The notes: generated by a model from the sequence alone, not told the origin. DNA of 64,000 nt from an uncultured Eubacteriales bacterium (GCA_934457415.1 CAKSHM010000001.1:124001-188000); one strand, 5' to 3'. Numbered from the stretch's first letter, positions 24,197-34,416 are shown. Numbers and translations are program-made.

Positions 24197-24889
24197 AAAC
24201 CGTTTCTTTAATTTTTCAAGAGCCGCTTTTTCAATCCGTGATACATAGCTTCTTGAAATATTCAGCTTTTTGGCAATTTCCTTTTGAGTCAGTTCATCGC
24301 AGCCATTGAGCCCGTAACGGTATCTTATTATTTCAAGCTCTCTTTCGTCTAAGGTCTTGTCGATAATTTTGCTTAAATGTTCAAGCTTAAGCTTAGTATC
24401 GGTCATTTCTTCAATATCAACCGTATCGGCAATAACATCTATTAAAGAAAGCGAATTACCGTCTCTGTCGGTGTCAATCGGGTCGCTTATGTAAATATCC
24501 TGCGAGGTTTTTCGGATATTTCTGAAATACATCAGGATTTCATTTTCTATACATCTTGCGGAATAGGTTGCAAGCTTTATTCCTTTTTCGGGATTGAATG
24601 TCGAAATTGCTTTAATAAGCCCTATCGTTCCTATGGAAATTAAATCATCCTGATCGCAGCCGTTAGAATAGTATTTTTTAACTATGTGCGCAACAAGCCT
24701 TAAGTTATGTTCGATAAGCTTGTTTTTTGCGTTTTCATCACCGTTTTCTCTGTAAAGCTTAATCAGCTCCTCTTCTTTTTTTGCGGAAAGCGTAGGCGGA
24801 AAAGCCCCTGCTCCCGAAACATGCAAAGCAAGATAATACAGACTGCTTGCAAGTCTTAAAAAAATATCAAAAATAAATATAAGAATCAC
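24194..24889 (-). CDS. sigK: Sporulation sigma factor SigK
   Basis: 231 residues from GTG 24889 (RBS AGGGGG). The hydrophobic N-terminus (1-25), then GAGAFPPTLS, matches the pro-sequence removed from pro-SigK. Region 2 has NLRLVAHIVKKYY and GTIGLIKAISTF; region 4 has the helix-turn-helix QKEIAKKLNISRSYVSRIEK. It directs late mother-cell transcription in sporulation. The gene is uninterrupted, with no skin-like element at the usual insertion region. Confidence 0.92.
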   Translation of the reverse strand: MILIFIFDIFLRLASSLYYLALHVSGAGAFPPTLSAKKEEELIKLYRENGDENAKNKLIEHNLRLVAHIVKKYYSNGCDQDDLISIGTIGLIKAISTFNPEKGIKLATYSARCIENEILMYFRNIRKTSQDIYISDPIDTDRDGNSLSLIDVIADTVDIEEMTDTKLKLEHLSKIIDKTLDERELEIIRYRYGLNGCDELTQKEIAKKLNISRSYVSRIEKAALEKLKKRF

Positions 24890-24983
24890 CGCCCCCTGTT
24901 AAAGAATATGCTTTTTAGGGCTTGGCAGTTGCAAAAAAGTATTTTAATCTTAAAATAGTGTTAAATTATATTAAAATTGTTGC

Positions 24984-25012
24984 TTGTTTTAATGCAGAGT
25001 AAATAATATAAT
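24984..25012 (+). promoter_or_regulatory. Sigma-A promoter of the GH31 gene
   Basis: TTGTTT, 17-base spacer, TATAAT. The RBS AAGGGAGG follows 10-17 bases later. No clear operator seen. Confidence 0.6.
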
Positions 25013-25036
25013 AAAATCATAAGGGAGGCTTGGATT

Positions 25037-27508
25037 ATGAGCGACAAAAAAAGATTTGTATATGTTACGGCGCCTGAAGCTTTAAAGGAAAATACTGTTT
25101 CGGGAGAAAAATACAGGTTTACGGTACTGACCCCTCAGCTTTTAAGACTTGAATATTCTTTAGACGGAATATTTGAAGACAGAGCGAGCCAAACGGTTTT
25201 TTTCAGAGACTTTAAGAAAAATAATTTTTCGCATTCTGAGAATAACGGCGTACTTACAATAGAAACCGATAATTTGTTTCTTCGGTATAATGTTAATGAG
25301 ACTTTCAGCCATGATACATTAAAAATCAGGCTTAAAACCGAGCCTGCAAGCGAGTGGCATTTCGGAGACTATTTTGAGGACCTCGGCGGGACTGCAAAAA
25401 CGCTTGATGAGGCAGACGGAGCAATTGAGCTTGAAAGAGGCATAATATCAAGAAACGGATTTTCCGTGCTTGATGATTCCGATAAAATGCTTTTAAATGA
25501 AAACGGTTGGGTGGAAACAAGGCATAAAAACACCTTGGATATATATTTTTTCGGTTACGGATTTGAATATAGAAAGGCGATAAAGGATTTTTATAAACTG
25601 ACAGGATTTCCGCCGATGCTTCCGGCCTTTGCGCTCGGCAACTGGTGGAGCAGATATCATGCTTATACACAGGAAGAATATGAAAATCTTGTTTTGCGCT
25701 TTGAAAAGGAAAATGTTCCGTTTTCCGTAGGCGTTATTGATATGGATTGGCATTTGACTAAAATTCCGGAAAATAAAAAGGACCATGACCCGCTGTTTCC
25801 CGATTCCTATTCGGGCTGGACAGGTTATACTTGGAATAAAGAACTTTTCCCCGACTATAAGGGATTTCTAAAGTTTTTAAAAGACCACGGACTTAAAACC
25901 TCCTTAAATCTTCATCCTGCCGGCGGTGTTTGCAGTTATGAGGAAATGTATAAGGAAATGGCCGAGAAGTGCGGAGTTGACAGTGAAAGCGGGAAAAGGG
26001 TTTATTTCGATATTCTCTCCGAAAAATTTATGGAAAATTATTTTGATGTTCTTCATCATCCTTATGAGGAAGACGGCGTCGATTTCTGGTGGATGGATTG
26101 GCAGCAGGGTACATCTTATTGGTGGATACATGAGGCAAACAAGGACGGAAAGCTTAAAGATGAGCGTGAGGTTATAGACCCGCTTTGGATGCTGAATCAT
26201 TTACACATTGCCGATATTAAAAGAAACGGCAAAAGACCGATGTTCTTTTCGAGGTTTTCGGGTCCCGGAAGCCAAAGGTATCCTGTCGGATTTTCGGGAG
26301 ATACATTTGTTACTTGGCAGTCGCTTGATTTTCAGCCGTATTTCACTTCTGCCGCGTCAAATATCGGCTATTCTTGGTGGAGTCATGATATCGGAGGTCA
26401 CGGCGACGGCTACCGCGACGATAATCTTATGATAAGGTGGATTCAGTTCGGAGTATTTTCTCCTATAAACCGCTTGCACAGCACTTGCAATGATTTTATA
26501 AGGAAAGAACCTTGGTGCTTTAAAGGAGAAACCGAAGAGATTATAAAAAGCTTTTTAAGACTTCGCCATAAGCTTTTTCCTTATATCTATACCATGAATT
26601 ATAAGACGCATGAATCAGGCTTGCCCCTTATTTCGCCTATGTATTATGATCATCCGAAAAATTCGGGCGCTTATGAATGCAAAAATCAGTATATGTTCGG
26701 CGATTCGCTGATGATTGCGCCCATAACTTCTCCAGATAACAGCATTACAGAGCTTGGCGGAACAGAGGTGTGGTTTCCTGAAGGCGATTTCTTTGATTTC
26801 TTTAAAGGAATACATTATAGCAGCTCAAAGCCCCGCAAATTAAAGGTTTACAGAAATATATCCGAGTATCCTGTTTTTGCAAAGGCCGGAGCCATTATTC
26901 CGATGAATAATTCTTATAAGCTTTTAAATGACAGCAGTCTTGATATTGTTGTTTTTCCGCTTGAAAGCAATTGCTTCAGCCTTTATCAGGACGGGGGAGA
27001 CGGCAATGAATTTGAAAACGGATGTTTTGCTCAAACCGAATTTGAGCTTAAATGGAGCAAATCGCCCGAATTTATAATTCATCCCGCTTTCGGTGATATC
27101 TCACTTTTGCCTGAAAAAAGAGATTATAAAATTCTCTTCAGAGGCTTTTCGGAAAATGCATCGGTTAAAGCATTCATAAATGATAAAGCGGTAGAAACAG
27201 AATGCTCTTATTCGGAAAATACTTTGACAGCTTCGCTTTCGGCTTCGGTCAAGGATAAGATTGTCATTAAAATAACAGGCGAAAATCTTGTAACCGATAA
27301 CGGTGATATAGTTGAAAGATGCACTTCGGTTTTACAAAAATCGCAATGCGATATCAAATCAAAAATTGCAGCAATGAATTTAATAAAAAGGGAAAACTTC
27401 CCAAAATCCTATTTAATAAAAGCTTTAAGTCACGCTTTGGCAAACGGCAGGGAATACGCTGATTTAATCGGAGCAGTTAAAGAGCAGCTTTTGCTTACCG
27501 AGGAATAA
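25037..27508 (+). CDS. Glycoside hydrolase family 31 alpha-glucosidase-like enzyme
   Basis: 823 residues, no signal peptide, so cytosolic. The N-terminal beta-sandwich (1-190) leads to the barrel with GNWWSRY and IDMDWH. FWWMDWQQG (350-358) gives the nucleophile D354, and FSGDTF (419-424) gives the acid/base D422. WWSHDIGGH is typical of the WMDWQQ subgroup. It removes alpha-linked glucose or xylose from non-reducing ends; which one is not decidable. An extra C-terminal region of about 100 residues is lysine-rich and helical. Monocistronic. Confidence 0.85.
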   Translation: MSDKKRFVYVTAPEALKENTVSGEKYRFTVLTPQLLRLEYSLDGIFEDRASQTVFFRDFKKNNFSHSENNGVLTIETDNLFLRYNVNETFSHDTLKIRLKTEPASEWHFGDYFEDLGGTAKTLDEADGAIELERGIISRNGFSVLDDSDKMLLNENGWVETRHKNTLDIYFFGYGFEYRKAIKDFYKLTGFPPMLPAFALGNWWSRYHAYTQEEYENLVLRFEKENVPFSVGVIDMDWHLTKIPENKKDHDPLFPDSYSGWTGYTWNKELFPDYKGFLKFLKDHGLKTSLNLHPAGGVCSYEEMYKEMAEKCGVDSESGKRVYFDILSEKFMENYFDVLHHPYEEDGVDFWWMDWQQGTSYWWIHEANKDGKLKDEREVIDPLWMLNHLHIADIKRNGKRPMFFSRFSGPGSQRYPVGFSGDTFVTWQSLDFQPYFTSAASNIGYSWWSHDIGGHGDGYRDDNLMIRWIQFGVFSPINRLHSTCNDFIRKEPWCFKGETEEIIKSFLRLRHKLFPYIYTMNYKTHESGLPLISPMYYDHPKNSGAYECKNQYMFGDSLMIAPITSPDNSITELGGTEVWFPEGDFFDFFKGIHYSSSKPRKLKVYRNISEYPVFAKAGAIIPMNNSYKLLNDSSLDIVVFPLESNCFSLYQDGGDGNEFENGCFAQTEFELKWSKSPEFIIHPAFGDISLLPEKRDYKILFRGFSENASVKAFINDKAVETECSYSENTLTASLSASVKDKIVIKITGENLVTDNGDIVERCTSVLQKSQCDIKSKIAAMNLIKRENFPKSYLIKALSHALANGREYADLIGAVKEQLLLTEE

Positions 27509-27535
27509 AAACCTGTTGTTGTTTTCTTATAAACT

Positions 27536-27575
27536 AAATACCGTTCGGAGAAAATTCCGAACGGTATTTAATTTA
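27536..27575. terminator. Bidirectional terminator between the GH31 gene and mtaB
   Basis: AAATACCGTTCGGA / TCCGAACGGTATTT, 14-bp perfect arms. Confidence 0.85.
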
Positions 27576-28856
27576 TACTAATTCGCCCTCGCAATAATTA
27601 TCAAAAGCGGCGGTTATTTTAACATTTTTAATCTTTCCGTGAAGATTTTGAGAGGATTTCACATAAACCTTTGAATAATTTGGAGTGTATCCTTCATATC
27701 TGCCGTTTTCATAATTTTCAAATAAAACAGGGAAAGTCTTGCCGTTAAGACAGCTTAAAAATTCGGCTTCGCTTTTTAAGGCGGTCTTTGCCATAAGCTT
27801 TGCTCTAAGTTCCTTTGTTTTTCCGTCAACCTGATTTTTGTAATCCGCTGCAGGAGTGCCCTCGCGGACGGAATAGGGGAAAATATGCGACCTTGCAAAC
27901 CCCACCTTATTTACAAAGCTTAAGCTTTTTTTAAACTCTTCTTCTGTTTCGCCTGCAAATCCGACCATTATATCGGTTGTTATTGCCGCGTCGTCAAACA
28001 TTTTTCTTATTCTTTGCACCAAATCGTAATAAAAAGCGCTGTCGTAATGTCTGTTCATTCGCTTAAGGGTCTCATCACAGCCTGATTGTAATGATAAATG
28101 AAACTGCGGACAGAATTTTTCCTGTTTTTTTAAAGCTTTAAGCATTTCATCGCTTATGCAATCCGGTTCTAATGATCCGAGACGGACTCTTTTGACCTTT
28201 TCAACAGAGCAAACCGCGTTCACCGCGTCGGTCAGATCAAAGCTTTCGCCTTTTCCGTAGGAAGAAAGGTTAATTCCAACCAGCACGATTTCCGAAAATC
28301 CGTTTTCAGACAATGTCTGTGCCTCGCTTTTTATTTCTTCTAAATTTCTTGAGCGGACTCTGCCTTTTGCATAGGGAATAATGCAGTAGGTGCAGAACCT
28401 GTCGCATCCGTCCTCAATTTTCATATAGGCTCTCGTTCTTTCTCTGAAAGCACCGATAGAAGGCGTGTTGTAAAGTTCGCCTGATTTATGCTCGTCAACA
28501 GAAAGAATTCTTTTTCTTATCTTTAAAAATTCTTCTGCTGTTTCGGCGATTTTTATCGTATCGGTATTTCCGATTATTATATCGGCCTCTGTCAGCTTCG
28601 ATGACTTTTCGGGAAAGGCTTGAACCATACAGCCTGTAAGAACAATTACCGCATTTTCGTTTTCCTTGCGGCAGCGTCTTAAGGTCTGTCTTGCTTTCCT
28701 GTCGCTTTCAGACGTTACAGAACATGTATTGATTATGCAGATATCGGCAGGAAGATTTTCAAAATCCGTATATCCTCTTTTATTGAATTCTTCTCTTATA
28801 GCCTCAGTTTCATATTGGTTAACCTTACAGCCGAGCGTAATATATTTTATATTCAT
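27573..28856 (-). CDS. mtaB: tRNA t6A37 methylthiotransferase
   Basis: 427 residues. The N-terminal cluster cysteines appear in LGCKVNQ, NTCSVT and TGCMVQ; the radical SAM motif is CDRFCTYC; a C-terminal TRAM-like region ends the chain. It adds a methylthio group to N6-threonylcarbamoyladenosine at position 37 of ANN-decoding tRNAs. The subgroup is favoured over MiaB by YKNQVDGKTKELRA and the length. Its own single-gene unit. Confidence 0.93.
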   Translation of the reverse strand: MNIKYITLGCKVNQYETEAIREEFNKRGYTDFENLPADICIINTCSVTSESDRKARQTLRRCRKENENAVIVLTGCMVQAFPEKSSKLTEADIIIGNTDTIKIAETAEEFLKIRKRILSVDEHKSGELYNTPSIGAFRERTRAYMKIEDGCDRFCTYCIIPYAKGRVRSRNLEEIKSEAQTLSENGFSEIVLVGINLSSYGKGESFDLTDAVNAVCSVEKVKRVRLGSLEPDCISDEMLKALKKQEKFCPQFHLSLQSGCDETLKRMNRHYDSAFYYDLVQRIRKMFDDAAITTDIMVGFAGETEEEFKKSLSFVNKVGFARSHIFPYSVREGTPAADYKNQVDGKTKELRAKLMAKTALKSEAEFLSCLNGKTFPVLFENYENGRYEGYTPNYSKVYVKSSQNLHGKIKNVKITAAFDNYCEGELV

Positions 28857-28942
28857 TTGATTCTCCTGAAAAAGTATGTTCTAATTATAATACAGATTGT
28901 TATGATTTTCAACATAAAATGATTTTTTGCACTATAAAAACA

Positions 28943-28971
28943 TTGATTTTTTATCACTTTTATAGTATAAT
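28943..28971 (+). promoter_or_regulatory. Sigma-A promoter of the CapD-like gene
   Basis: TTGATT, 17-base spacer, TATAAT. The leader of about 30 bases carries GAGGATGAG before a TTG start. Confidence 0.7.
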
Positions 28972-29009
28972 AATTTCGTATGTAAAATTGATTAGAGGAT
29001 GAGATTCAA

Positions 29010-30833
29010 TTGATTAAAAACAGATACGTAAAAATTTTCATTTTCGTTTTGTTTGACGTTGCCGCGGCGTTCTTATCGGCGCTCTTAGCGGCTTTTTTTT
29101 GCTCTGTCAGCGTTAATACGGCGTTTTTAAAAATAACATGTGTTTTTACTGTCTCGCTTTTTTTACTGCTTTATATATTCAAGGTTTATAATATTCTTTG
29201 GAAATACGCGGGCTACGGAGATTATGTCCGCATTTTCTTTTCCGCTTTTACTTCGGCTCTTGTAATGTTTTTCGCCGATCTGCTTTTTAAATCAGTTGAT
29301 GTTTACGGACCGAAATTCATCCTCATTACCGCTATTTTTACAGGTTCTCTGATATTTTTATCAAGGCTTGTTTTCAAGCATAATCCCAAGGGAATTTTCG
29401 GCTCTGCCACGGATATAAAAGAAAATGTGCTTATAGTCGGTGCAGGGGACGCGGCAAAGCTTATTATTGACGATCTAAATAACAATCAGGAGCTTTACGG
29501 GTGCAGGGTCAAATGCGCTGTTGACGATAATGTTCAAAAAATAGGGAATTATATTTCGGGTGTTAAAATCGCAGGCGATTGTAATTCAATTTATGACTGT
29601 GTAAAGGATTACGATATAAATACGATTATTTTTGCCATTCCTTCTTGCCCGAGCCTTCGGAAGTCGGAAATTCTTCAAAGCTGTCAGAAGACAGGCTGTA
29701 AATTAAGGATCCTTCCGTCGGTTTATAAAATGCTTTCCGAAGAACATATAAAGGTTAATTCGTTAAAGGATGTTCAGATAGAGGATCTTCTCGGCAGAGA
29801 CCCGATTGATTTAAATATTCCTCATGTTTTTGATTATATTAAGAATAAGGTTGTTCTCGTAACAGGCGGAGGAGGCTCTATAGGAAGCGAGCTTTGCAGG
29901 CAGATTGCGGCTCACGGCGCTAAACAGCTTATAATATTTGATATTTATGAGAATAATGCTTATGAGATACAAAATGAGCTTAAGTTTTCTCACCCCGAGC
30001 TTGATCTTGTCACGCTTATCGGCTCAGTGAGGGACAAAAAGAGACTTGAAAGTGTATTCGAAGAATATAAGCCTCAGCTTGTTTTCCATGCGGCGGCGCA
30101 CAAGCATGTGCCTTTAATGGAGGACAGTCCTAAAGAGGCTATAAAAAACAATGTTTTCGGAACTCTTAATACCGCCAAATGCGCGGATAAATTCGGAGTT
30201 CAAAAATTTGTGCTTATTTCTACGGATAAAGCCGTTAATCCTACCAATATTATGGGTGCGAGCAAAAGAATCTGCGAAATGATAGTTCAGTCGGTAAATG
30301 CCAAATCAAAGACAGAGTTTGCCGCTGTAAGATTCGGAAATGTATTAGGCTCTAACGGATCGGTTATTCCGCTTTTTAAAAAGCAGATAGAAAAAGGCGG
30401 TCCCGTAACCGTAACAGACCCTGAAATGATAAGATTTTTTATGACTATTCCGGAGGCTGTCTCTTTGGTTATTCAGGCAGGCTCATCGGCTAAGGGCGGA
30501 GAGATTTTTGTTCTGGATATGGGCAAGCCGGTTAAGATAGTCAATCTGGCAGAAAATCTTATCAGACTTTCGGGATTTAAGCCTTATACCGAAATTAAGA
30601 TTGAATTTATCGGTCTTCGCCCGGGTGAAAAAATGTATGAAGAACTGCTTATGTCGGAGGAGGGACTTAAAAAGACTGATAACAGGCTTATTTATATCGG
30701 TCAACCGATTGAGTTTGATGAAAAGGAATTTAAAAACGAGCTTAAGGAATTAAAAGCCGCCGCCGAGGACGAAAATTCGGACATCAAAGCGATAACACAA
30801 AAAATAGTATCAACATATACTTATAAAAAATAG
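29010..30833 (+). CDS. Membrane nucleoside-diphosphate-sugar 4,6-dehydratase (CapD/PglF-like)
   Basis: 607 residues from a TTG start. Four membrane helices fill residues 1-115. A first Rossmann domain (VGAGDAAKL, about 143-151) and the catalytic SDR domain (TGGGGSIGSELCRQ) follow. The family normally has TMxK in place of the YxxxK tyrosine; here STDKAVNPTNIMGASK contains the M and K. Such enzymes make UDP-4-keto-6-deoxy-HexNAc for surface glycans. No other glycan genes adjoin; typA follows after 16 bases. Confidence 0.85.
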   Translation: MIKNRYVKIFIFVLFDVAAAFLSALLAAFFCSVSVNTAFLKITCVFTVSLFLLLYIFKVYNILWKYAGYGDYVRIFFSAFTSALVMFFADLLFKSVDVYGPKFILITAIFTGSLIFLSRLVFKHNPKGIFGSATDIKENVLIVGAGDAAKLIIDDLNNNQELYGCRVKCAVDDNVQKIGNYISGVKIAGDCNSIYDCVKDYDINTIIFAIPSCPSLRKSEILQSCQKTGCKLRILPSVYKMLSEEHIKVNSLKDVQIEDLLGRDPIDLNIPHVFDYIKNKVVLVTGGGGSIGSELCRQIAAHGAKQLIIFDIYENNAYEIQNELKFSHPELDLVTLIGSVRDKKRLESVFEEYKPQLVFHAAAHKHVPLMEDSPKEAIKNNVFGTLNTAKCADKFGVQKFVLISTDKAVNPTNIMGASKRICEMIVQSVNAKSKTEFAAVRFGNVLGSNGSVIPLFKKQIEKGGPVTVTDPEMIRFFMTIPEAVSLVIQAGSSAKGGEIFVLDMGKPVKIVNLAENLIRLSGFKPYTEIKIEFIGLRPGEKMYEELLMSEEGLKKTDNRLIYIGQPIEFDEKEFKNELKELKAAAEDENSDIKAITQKIVSTYTYKK

Positions 30834-30849
30834 CAGAACGGTGATTAAA

Positions 30850-32679
30850 ATGGCAGAAAAAAGAATTGAAAACTTAAGGAATATCGCAATTATCGCGCAC
30901 GTTGACCACGGTAAGACTACCCTCGTCGATCAGCTGTTAAAGCAGAGCGGAACATTCAGGGCAAATGAAGCGGTAAATGAAAGAGTAATGGATTCAAATG
31001 ACCTTGAAAGAGAAAGAGGAATTACAATTCTTTCTAAAAATACAAGCGTTATCTATAACGGGGTAAAAATAAATATTATCGATACTCCCGGACATGCGGA
31101 TTTCGGCGGAGAGGTTGAAAGAATTCTGCAGATGGTTGACGGAGTTCTGCTTCTTGTAGACGCTTTTGAGGGCTGTATGCCGCAGACGAGGTTTGTTCTT
31201 AAGAAAGCGCTTGCTTTAGGGAAAAAGGCTGTTGTTGTTATAAATAAAATTGACAGACCGATGGCAAGACCGCATGAGGTTGTAGACGAGGTTCTTGACT
31301 TGTTTATTGAGCTGGGTGCAGATGATGACCAAATAGAATTTCCTGTTGTTTTTGCATCTGCAAGGGACGGTTATGCTTCCTATTCTCCCGATGTCAGGGG
31401 AACGGATATGAAACCGTTGTTTGAAGAAATTATAAAGGAGATAGAGCCGCCTGTCGGAGATACAGAGGCTCCGTTGCAGCTTCTTTTTTCAAATATAGAA
31501 TATGACGAGTATTTAGGGAGAATAGGAGTCGGAAGGATTGTCAGAGGAACCGTTAAAGTCGGTCAAAGGGTTGCTCTTTGCCATAAGGACGGAACAAGCA
31601 GTAATGTAAAAATCGCAAAGCTTTTTATGTACAGCGGACTTAAACGTACCGAGGTTGAATCGGCAACCGTCGGCGATATTGTTCAGGTCGCAGGCATTGC
31701 GGACCTTGAAATCGGAGAAACTGCATGCGACACAGAAACAATAGAACCGCTTCCGTTTGTTAAAATAGACGAGCCTACGCTTTCTATGAACTTTATGGTT
31801 AATAATTCGCCGTTTGCAGGACAGGACGGAAAGTTTGTAACCTCGCGCAATCTTCGGGACAGACTTTTTAAAGAGGTAATGACAAATGTCAGCTTAAAGG
31901 TTGAAGAGACCGACAGCGCAGATACCTTCAAGGTGTCGGGTAGGGGAGAGCTTCATCTTTCAATTCTTATCGAAACAATGCGCCGTCAGGGCTATGAATT
32001 TCAGGTTTCGCCTCCGGCAGTTATTTATAAGCATGATGAAAACGGCAAGCTTTTAGAGCCTATGGAGCTTTTGATGATAGAAGTACCTGATACCTATGTA
32101 GGCGTTGTTATGGAAAGGCTCGGCAGCAGGCATGCCGAAATTAAGAATATGGGCACGCGCGACGGCGGAATGTCACATCTTGAATTTATAATTCCCGCAA
32201 GAGGTCTTTTGGGTTATCGGTCTCAGTTTATGACTGACACAAACGGCAACGGAATAATGAATCATGTTTTCAACGGATATGAAGAATATAAGGGTGATAT
32301 CGAACAGCGCAGTACAGGCTCAATAATAGCGCATGAAACCGGTGAGGCTACCGGCTACGGACTTTTCAACACCCAAAGCCGCGGCAGGCTTTTCATAGGT
32401 CCCGGTACTCCCGTCTATGAGGGTATGATAATCGGAGAAAATCCGAAGAATGAGGATATTGTATGCAATGTCTGCAAAAAGAAGCAGATGACAAATACCA
32501 GAGCCGCCGGCTCGGACGATGCATTAAGGCTCGTTCCTCACTCGGTGCTCAGCCTTGAACAGTCCCTTGAATTTATTAAGGATGATGAGCTTGTTGAAAT
32601 AACGCCTAATAATATCAGACTTCGTAAAAAAATTCTTTCAAAAGAGCTTAGAATGAAGCATGAGGCTAAGAACCGCTGA
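30850..32679 (+). CDS. typA: Translational GTPase TypA/BipA
   Basis: 609 residues from ATG 30850; the upstream GTG at 30841 is part of the RBS (GGTGAT). GTPase motifs are AHVDHGKT (G1), the switch-1 RERGITI, DTPGHADF (G3) and NKID (G4). The elongation-factor-like C-terminus includes the TypA-specific domain. It helps 50S assembly and stress translation. The stop overlaps the next ATG by one base (TGATG). Confidence 0.96.
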   Translation: MAEKRIENLRNIAIIAHVDHGKTTLVDQLLKQSGTFRANEAVNERVMDSNDLERERGITILSKNTSVIYNGVKINIIDTPGHADFGGEVERILQMVDGVLLLVDAFEGCMPQTRFVLKKALALGKKAVVVINKIDRPMARPHEVVDEVLDLFIELGADDDQIEFPVVFASARDGYASYSPDVRGTDMKPLFEEIIKEIEPPVGDTEAPLQLLFSNIEYDEYLGRIGVGRIVRGTVKVGQRVALCHKDGTSSNVKIAKLFMYSGLKRTEVESATVGDIVQVAGIADLEIGETACDTETIEPLPFVKIDEPTLSMNFMVNNSPFAGQDGKFVTSRNLRDRLFKEVMTNVSLKVEETDSADTFKVSGRGELHLSILIETMRRQGYEFQVSPPAVIYKHDENGKLLEPMELLMIEVPDTYVGVVMERLGSRHAEIKNMGTRDGGMSHLEFIIPARGLLGYRSQFMTDTNGNGIMNHVFNGYEEYKGDIEQRSTGSIIAHETGEATGYGLFNTQSRGRLFIGPGTPVYEGMIIGENPKNEDIVCNVCKKKQMTNTRAAGSDDALRLVPHSVLSLEQSLEFIKDDELVEITPNNIRLRKKILSKELRMKHEAKNR

Positions 32680-33584
32680 TGAATTATGTCATTCTTGACA
32701 TGGAATGGGATTCAGTCTATTCCGTTAAAAAGCGCGGTTTTATAAATCAGATTATCCAGATAGGCGCGGTAAAATGTAATGAAAGCTTTAAAATAACAGG
32801 TACATTTGAAAGAACCGTTAAATCCTCGATTTCAAAAAAAGTCACTTCGAGATTTACCGAGCTTACGGGTATCACTACAAAGGATATGCTTTCGGGCATA
32901 AGCCCCGAAACGGCAGTCAGGGAATATAATGACTGGGTCGGTACTGATTTTATAACACTGACTTGGAGCAATTCCGACCTGTTTTCTATTGCCGAAAATG
33001 AGAAATACATTTTAAACGGCTTAAAATTTAAAATAGAAAAATATCTTGATCTGCAAAAATACATTCAAAACGAAATGATTCAAATGGGTTTTGAATGTAA
33101 GTCGCAGATTTCGCTTGAATCTGCGGCTGATATTCTTAACGTCAACCATAAGGGACTTGAGCTTCATACTGCCAAGGATGACAGTATGCTTTGTGTAGGA
33201 CTGCTTAAAAAATACTATTGCAAAGAAAGATTTGAACCTTTTATAAAAAACACCGCAAATCCTGACTTTTATAAAAGGCTGTATTTTAAAGCTACTTATC
33301 TTGATGATATCAACAGCTCGGATATAAACAAGGATACCCTTGCTTTTAAATGCGACAAATGCGGCGAAAAGGCTGAAAAAATTTCAAAATGGCGTTTCAA
33401 AAACAGATGGTTTTCGGCAAAATTCCGCTGCAGCAGCTGCAAAAGAAAATTTATCGGTAGAATTTCCTTTAAAAAGAATTTTGAAGATGTAACCGTTAAA
33501 AAAAGAATTTGTGAAATAAAAAAAGGAGAAAAATCCGTTGGAATGCAGTCTTTGCCCGAGAAATTGCAAAGCTCGGCGAACTGA
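32679..33584 (+). CDS. DEDDh 3'-5' exonuclease domain protein with C-terminal Zn ribbon
   Basis: 301 residues. The N-terminal DnaQ-like domain has D7 and E9 (ILDMEW), a central LTWSNSD block, and the late HTAKDDSML motif with the H and D. The C-terminus carries two CxxC pairs (CDKC and CSSC, 22 residues apart) like a treble-clef or zinc ribbon, which could bind nucleic acid. Substrate unknown. It overlaps the following radical SAM gene by 47 bases and is coupled to typA. Confidence 0.75.
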   Translation: MNYVILDMEWDSVYSVKKRGFINQIIQIGAVKCNESFKITGTFERTVKSSISKKVTSRFTELTGITTKDMLSGISPETAVREYNDWVGTDFITLTWSNSDLFSIAENEKYILNGLKFKIEKYLDLQKYIQNEMIQMGFECKSQISLESAADILNVNHKGLELHTAKDDSMLCVGLLKKYYCKERFEPFIKNTANPDFYKRLYFKATYLDDINSSDINKDTLAFKCDKCGEKAEKISKWRFKNRWFSAKFRCSSCKRKFIGRISFKKNFEDVTVKKRICEIKKGEKSVGMQSLPEKLQSSAN

Positions 33585-34416
33585 AACCGAAAATATCGGA
33601 GGATTTTGCCGAATGCCGTTATCCCCCGTTATTGCGAGAGCCGCTCTGCATTTCGGTGAAGAACCTTTCATCAGCGGCACCAAAGGTTCAGGAACGGTGT
33701 TTTTTTCAGGATGCAATTTAAGGTGTGTTTTCTGTCAGAATTTTGAAGTAAGCCGAGGTAAAACAGGAAAGCGCATAAGCTTTTTAAGGCTTGCTGAAAT
33801 ATTTCGCGAGCTTGAAGAAAAAGGCGCGCATAATATAAATCTTGTAACTCCATCGCATTTTGCCTTTGCTGTAAATGAAGCGTTTAAAATTTACAGACCG
33901 AAAATACCGATTGTATATAATTCAAGCGGATATGACAGTCTTGAAGCTCTCGAATTACTCTCTGATAAAATTGATATTTATTTATTTGATTTGAAATACT
34001 TAAATCCGAAAAATTCTTTAAAATATTCAAAATCTCCCGATTATCCGTCAGTCGCATTAAGGGCTATTGAATATGCATGCTCTTTAAAAAAGGAAGCTAT
34101 ATTCGATGAAAACGGAATAATGAAAAGCGGTGTGGTTATAAGGCATCTTCTTTTGCCAAGGTCAACAAATGAGGCTGTCAAAGTTTTTGAAACGGTAAAA
34201 GAAAAATTTCCGTCGGCTTATTTTAGCATAATGAGTCAGTATGTACCGTTATACGAAGCAAAAGAATACCCTGAAATTAACAGAAAAGTTACGAAACGCG
34301 AGTACGAAAAGATACTTGACCTTATCATTGAAAGCGGTTTTGAAAACTGTTATTTTCAGGACCTCGAAAGTTCAACGGAGGAATTGATACCTGATTTCAA
34401 TTTATACGGGGTTTAA
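33538..34416 (+). CDS. Radical SAM protein, pyruvate-formate-lyase-activase-like (COG1313)
   Basis: 292 residues from a TTG start with AAAGGAG upstream, inside the end of the exonuclease gene. The SAM/4Fe-4S motif is CNLRCVFC (C59, C63, C66). An additional N-terminal CxxC..C set (CSLCPRNC) could hold a second cluster. COG1313-type proteins are uncharacterised relatives of PflA; no glycyl radical enzyme is encoded nearby. Substrate open. Confidence 0.8.
   Translation: MECSLCPRNCKARRTETENIGGFCRMPLSPVIARAALHFGEEPFISGTKGSGTVFFSGCNLRCVFCQNFEVSRGKTGKRISFLRLAEIFRELEEKGAHNINLVTPSHFAFAVNEAFKIYRPKIPIVYNSSGYDSLEALELLSDKIDIYLFDLKYLNPKNSLKYSKSPDYPSVALRAIEYACSLKKEAIFDENGIMKSGVVIRHLLLPRSTNEAVKVFETVKEKFPSAYFSIMSQYVPLYEAKEYPEINRKVTKREYEKILDLIIESGFENCYFQDLESSTEELIPDFNLYGV

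Noticed and set aside
24194..24889. A skin-like element interrupting sigK.
   Set aside because: The sigK reading frame is continuous from the pro-sequence to region 4.
24902..24930. Sigma-K/E-like promoter for sigK on the minus strand (AC, 17-base gap, CATATTCTT).
   Set aside because: The predicted start would fall in or just before the RBS of the GTG start, leaving no usable leader. The pattern is short enough to be chance in AT-rich DNA.
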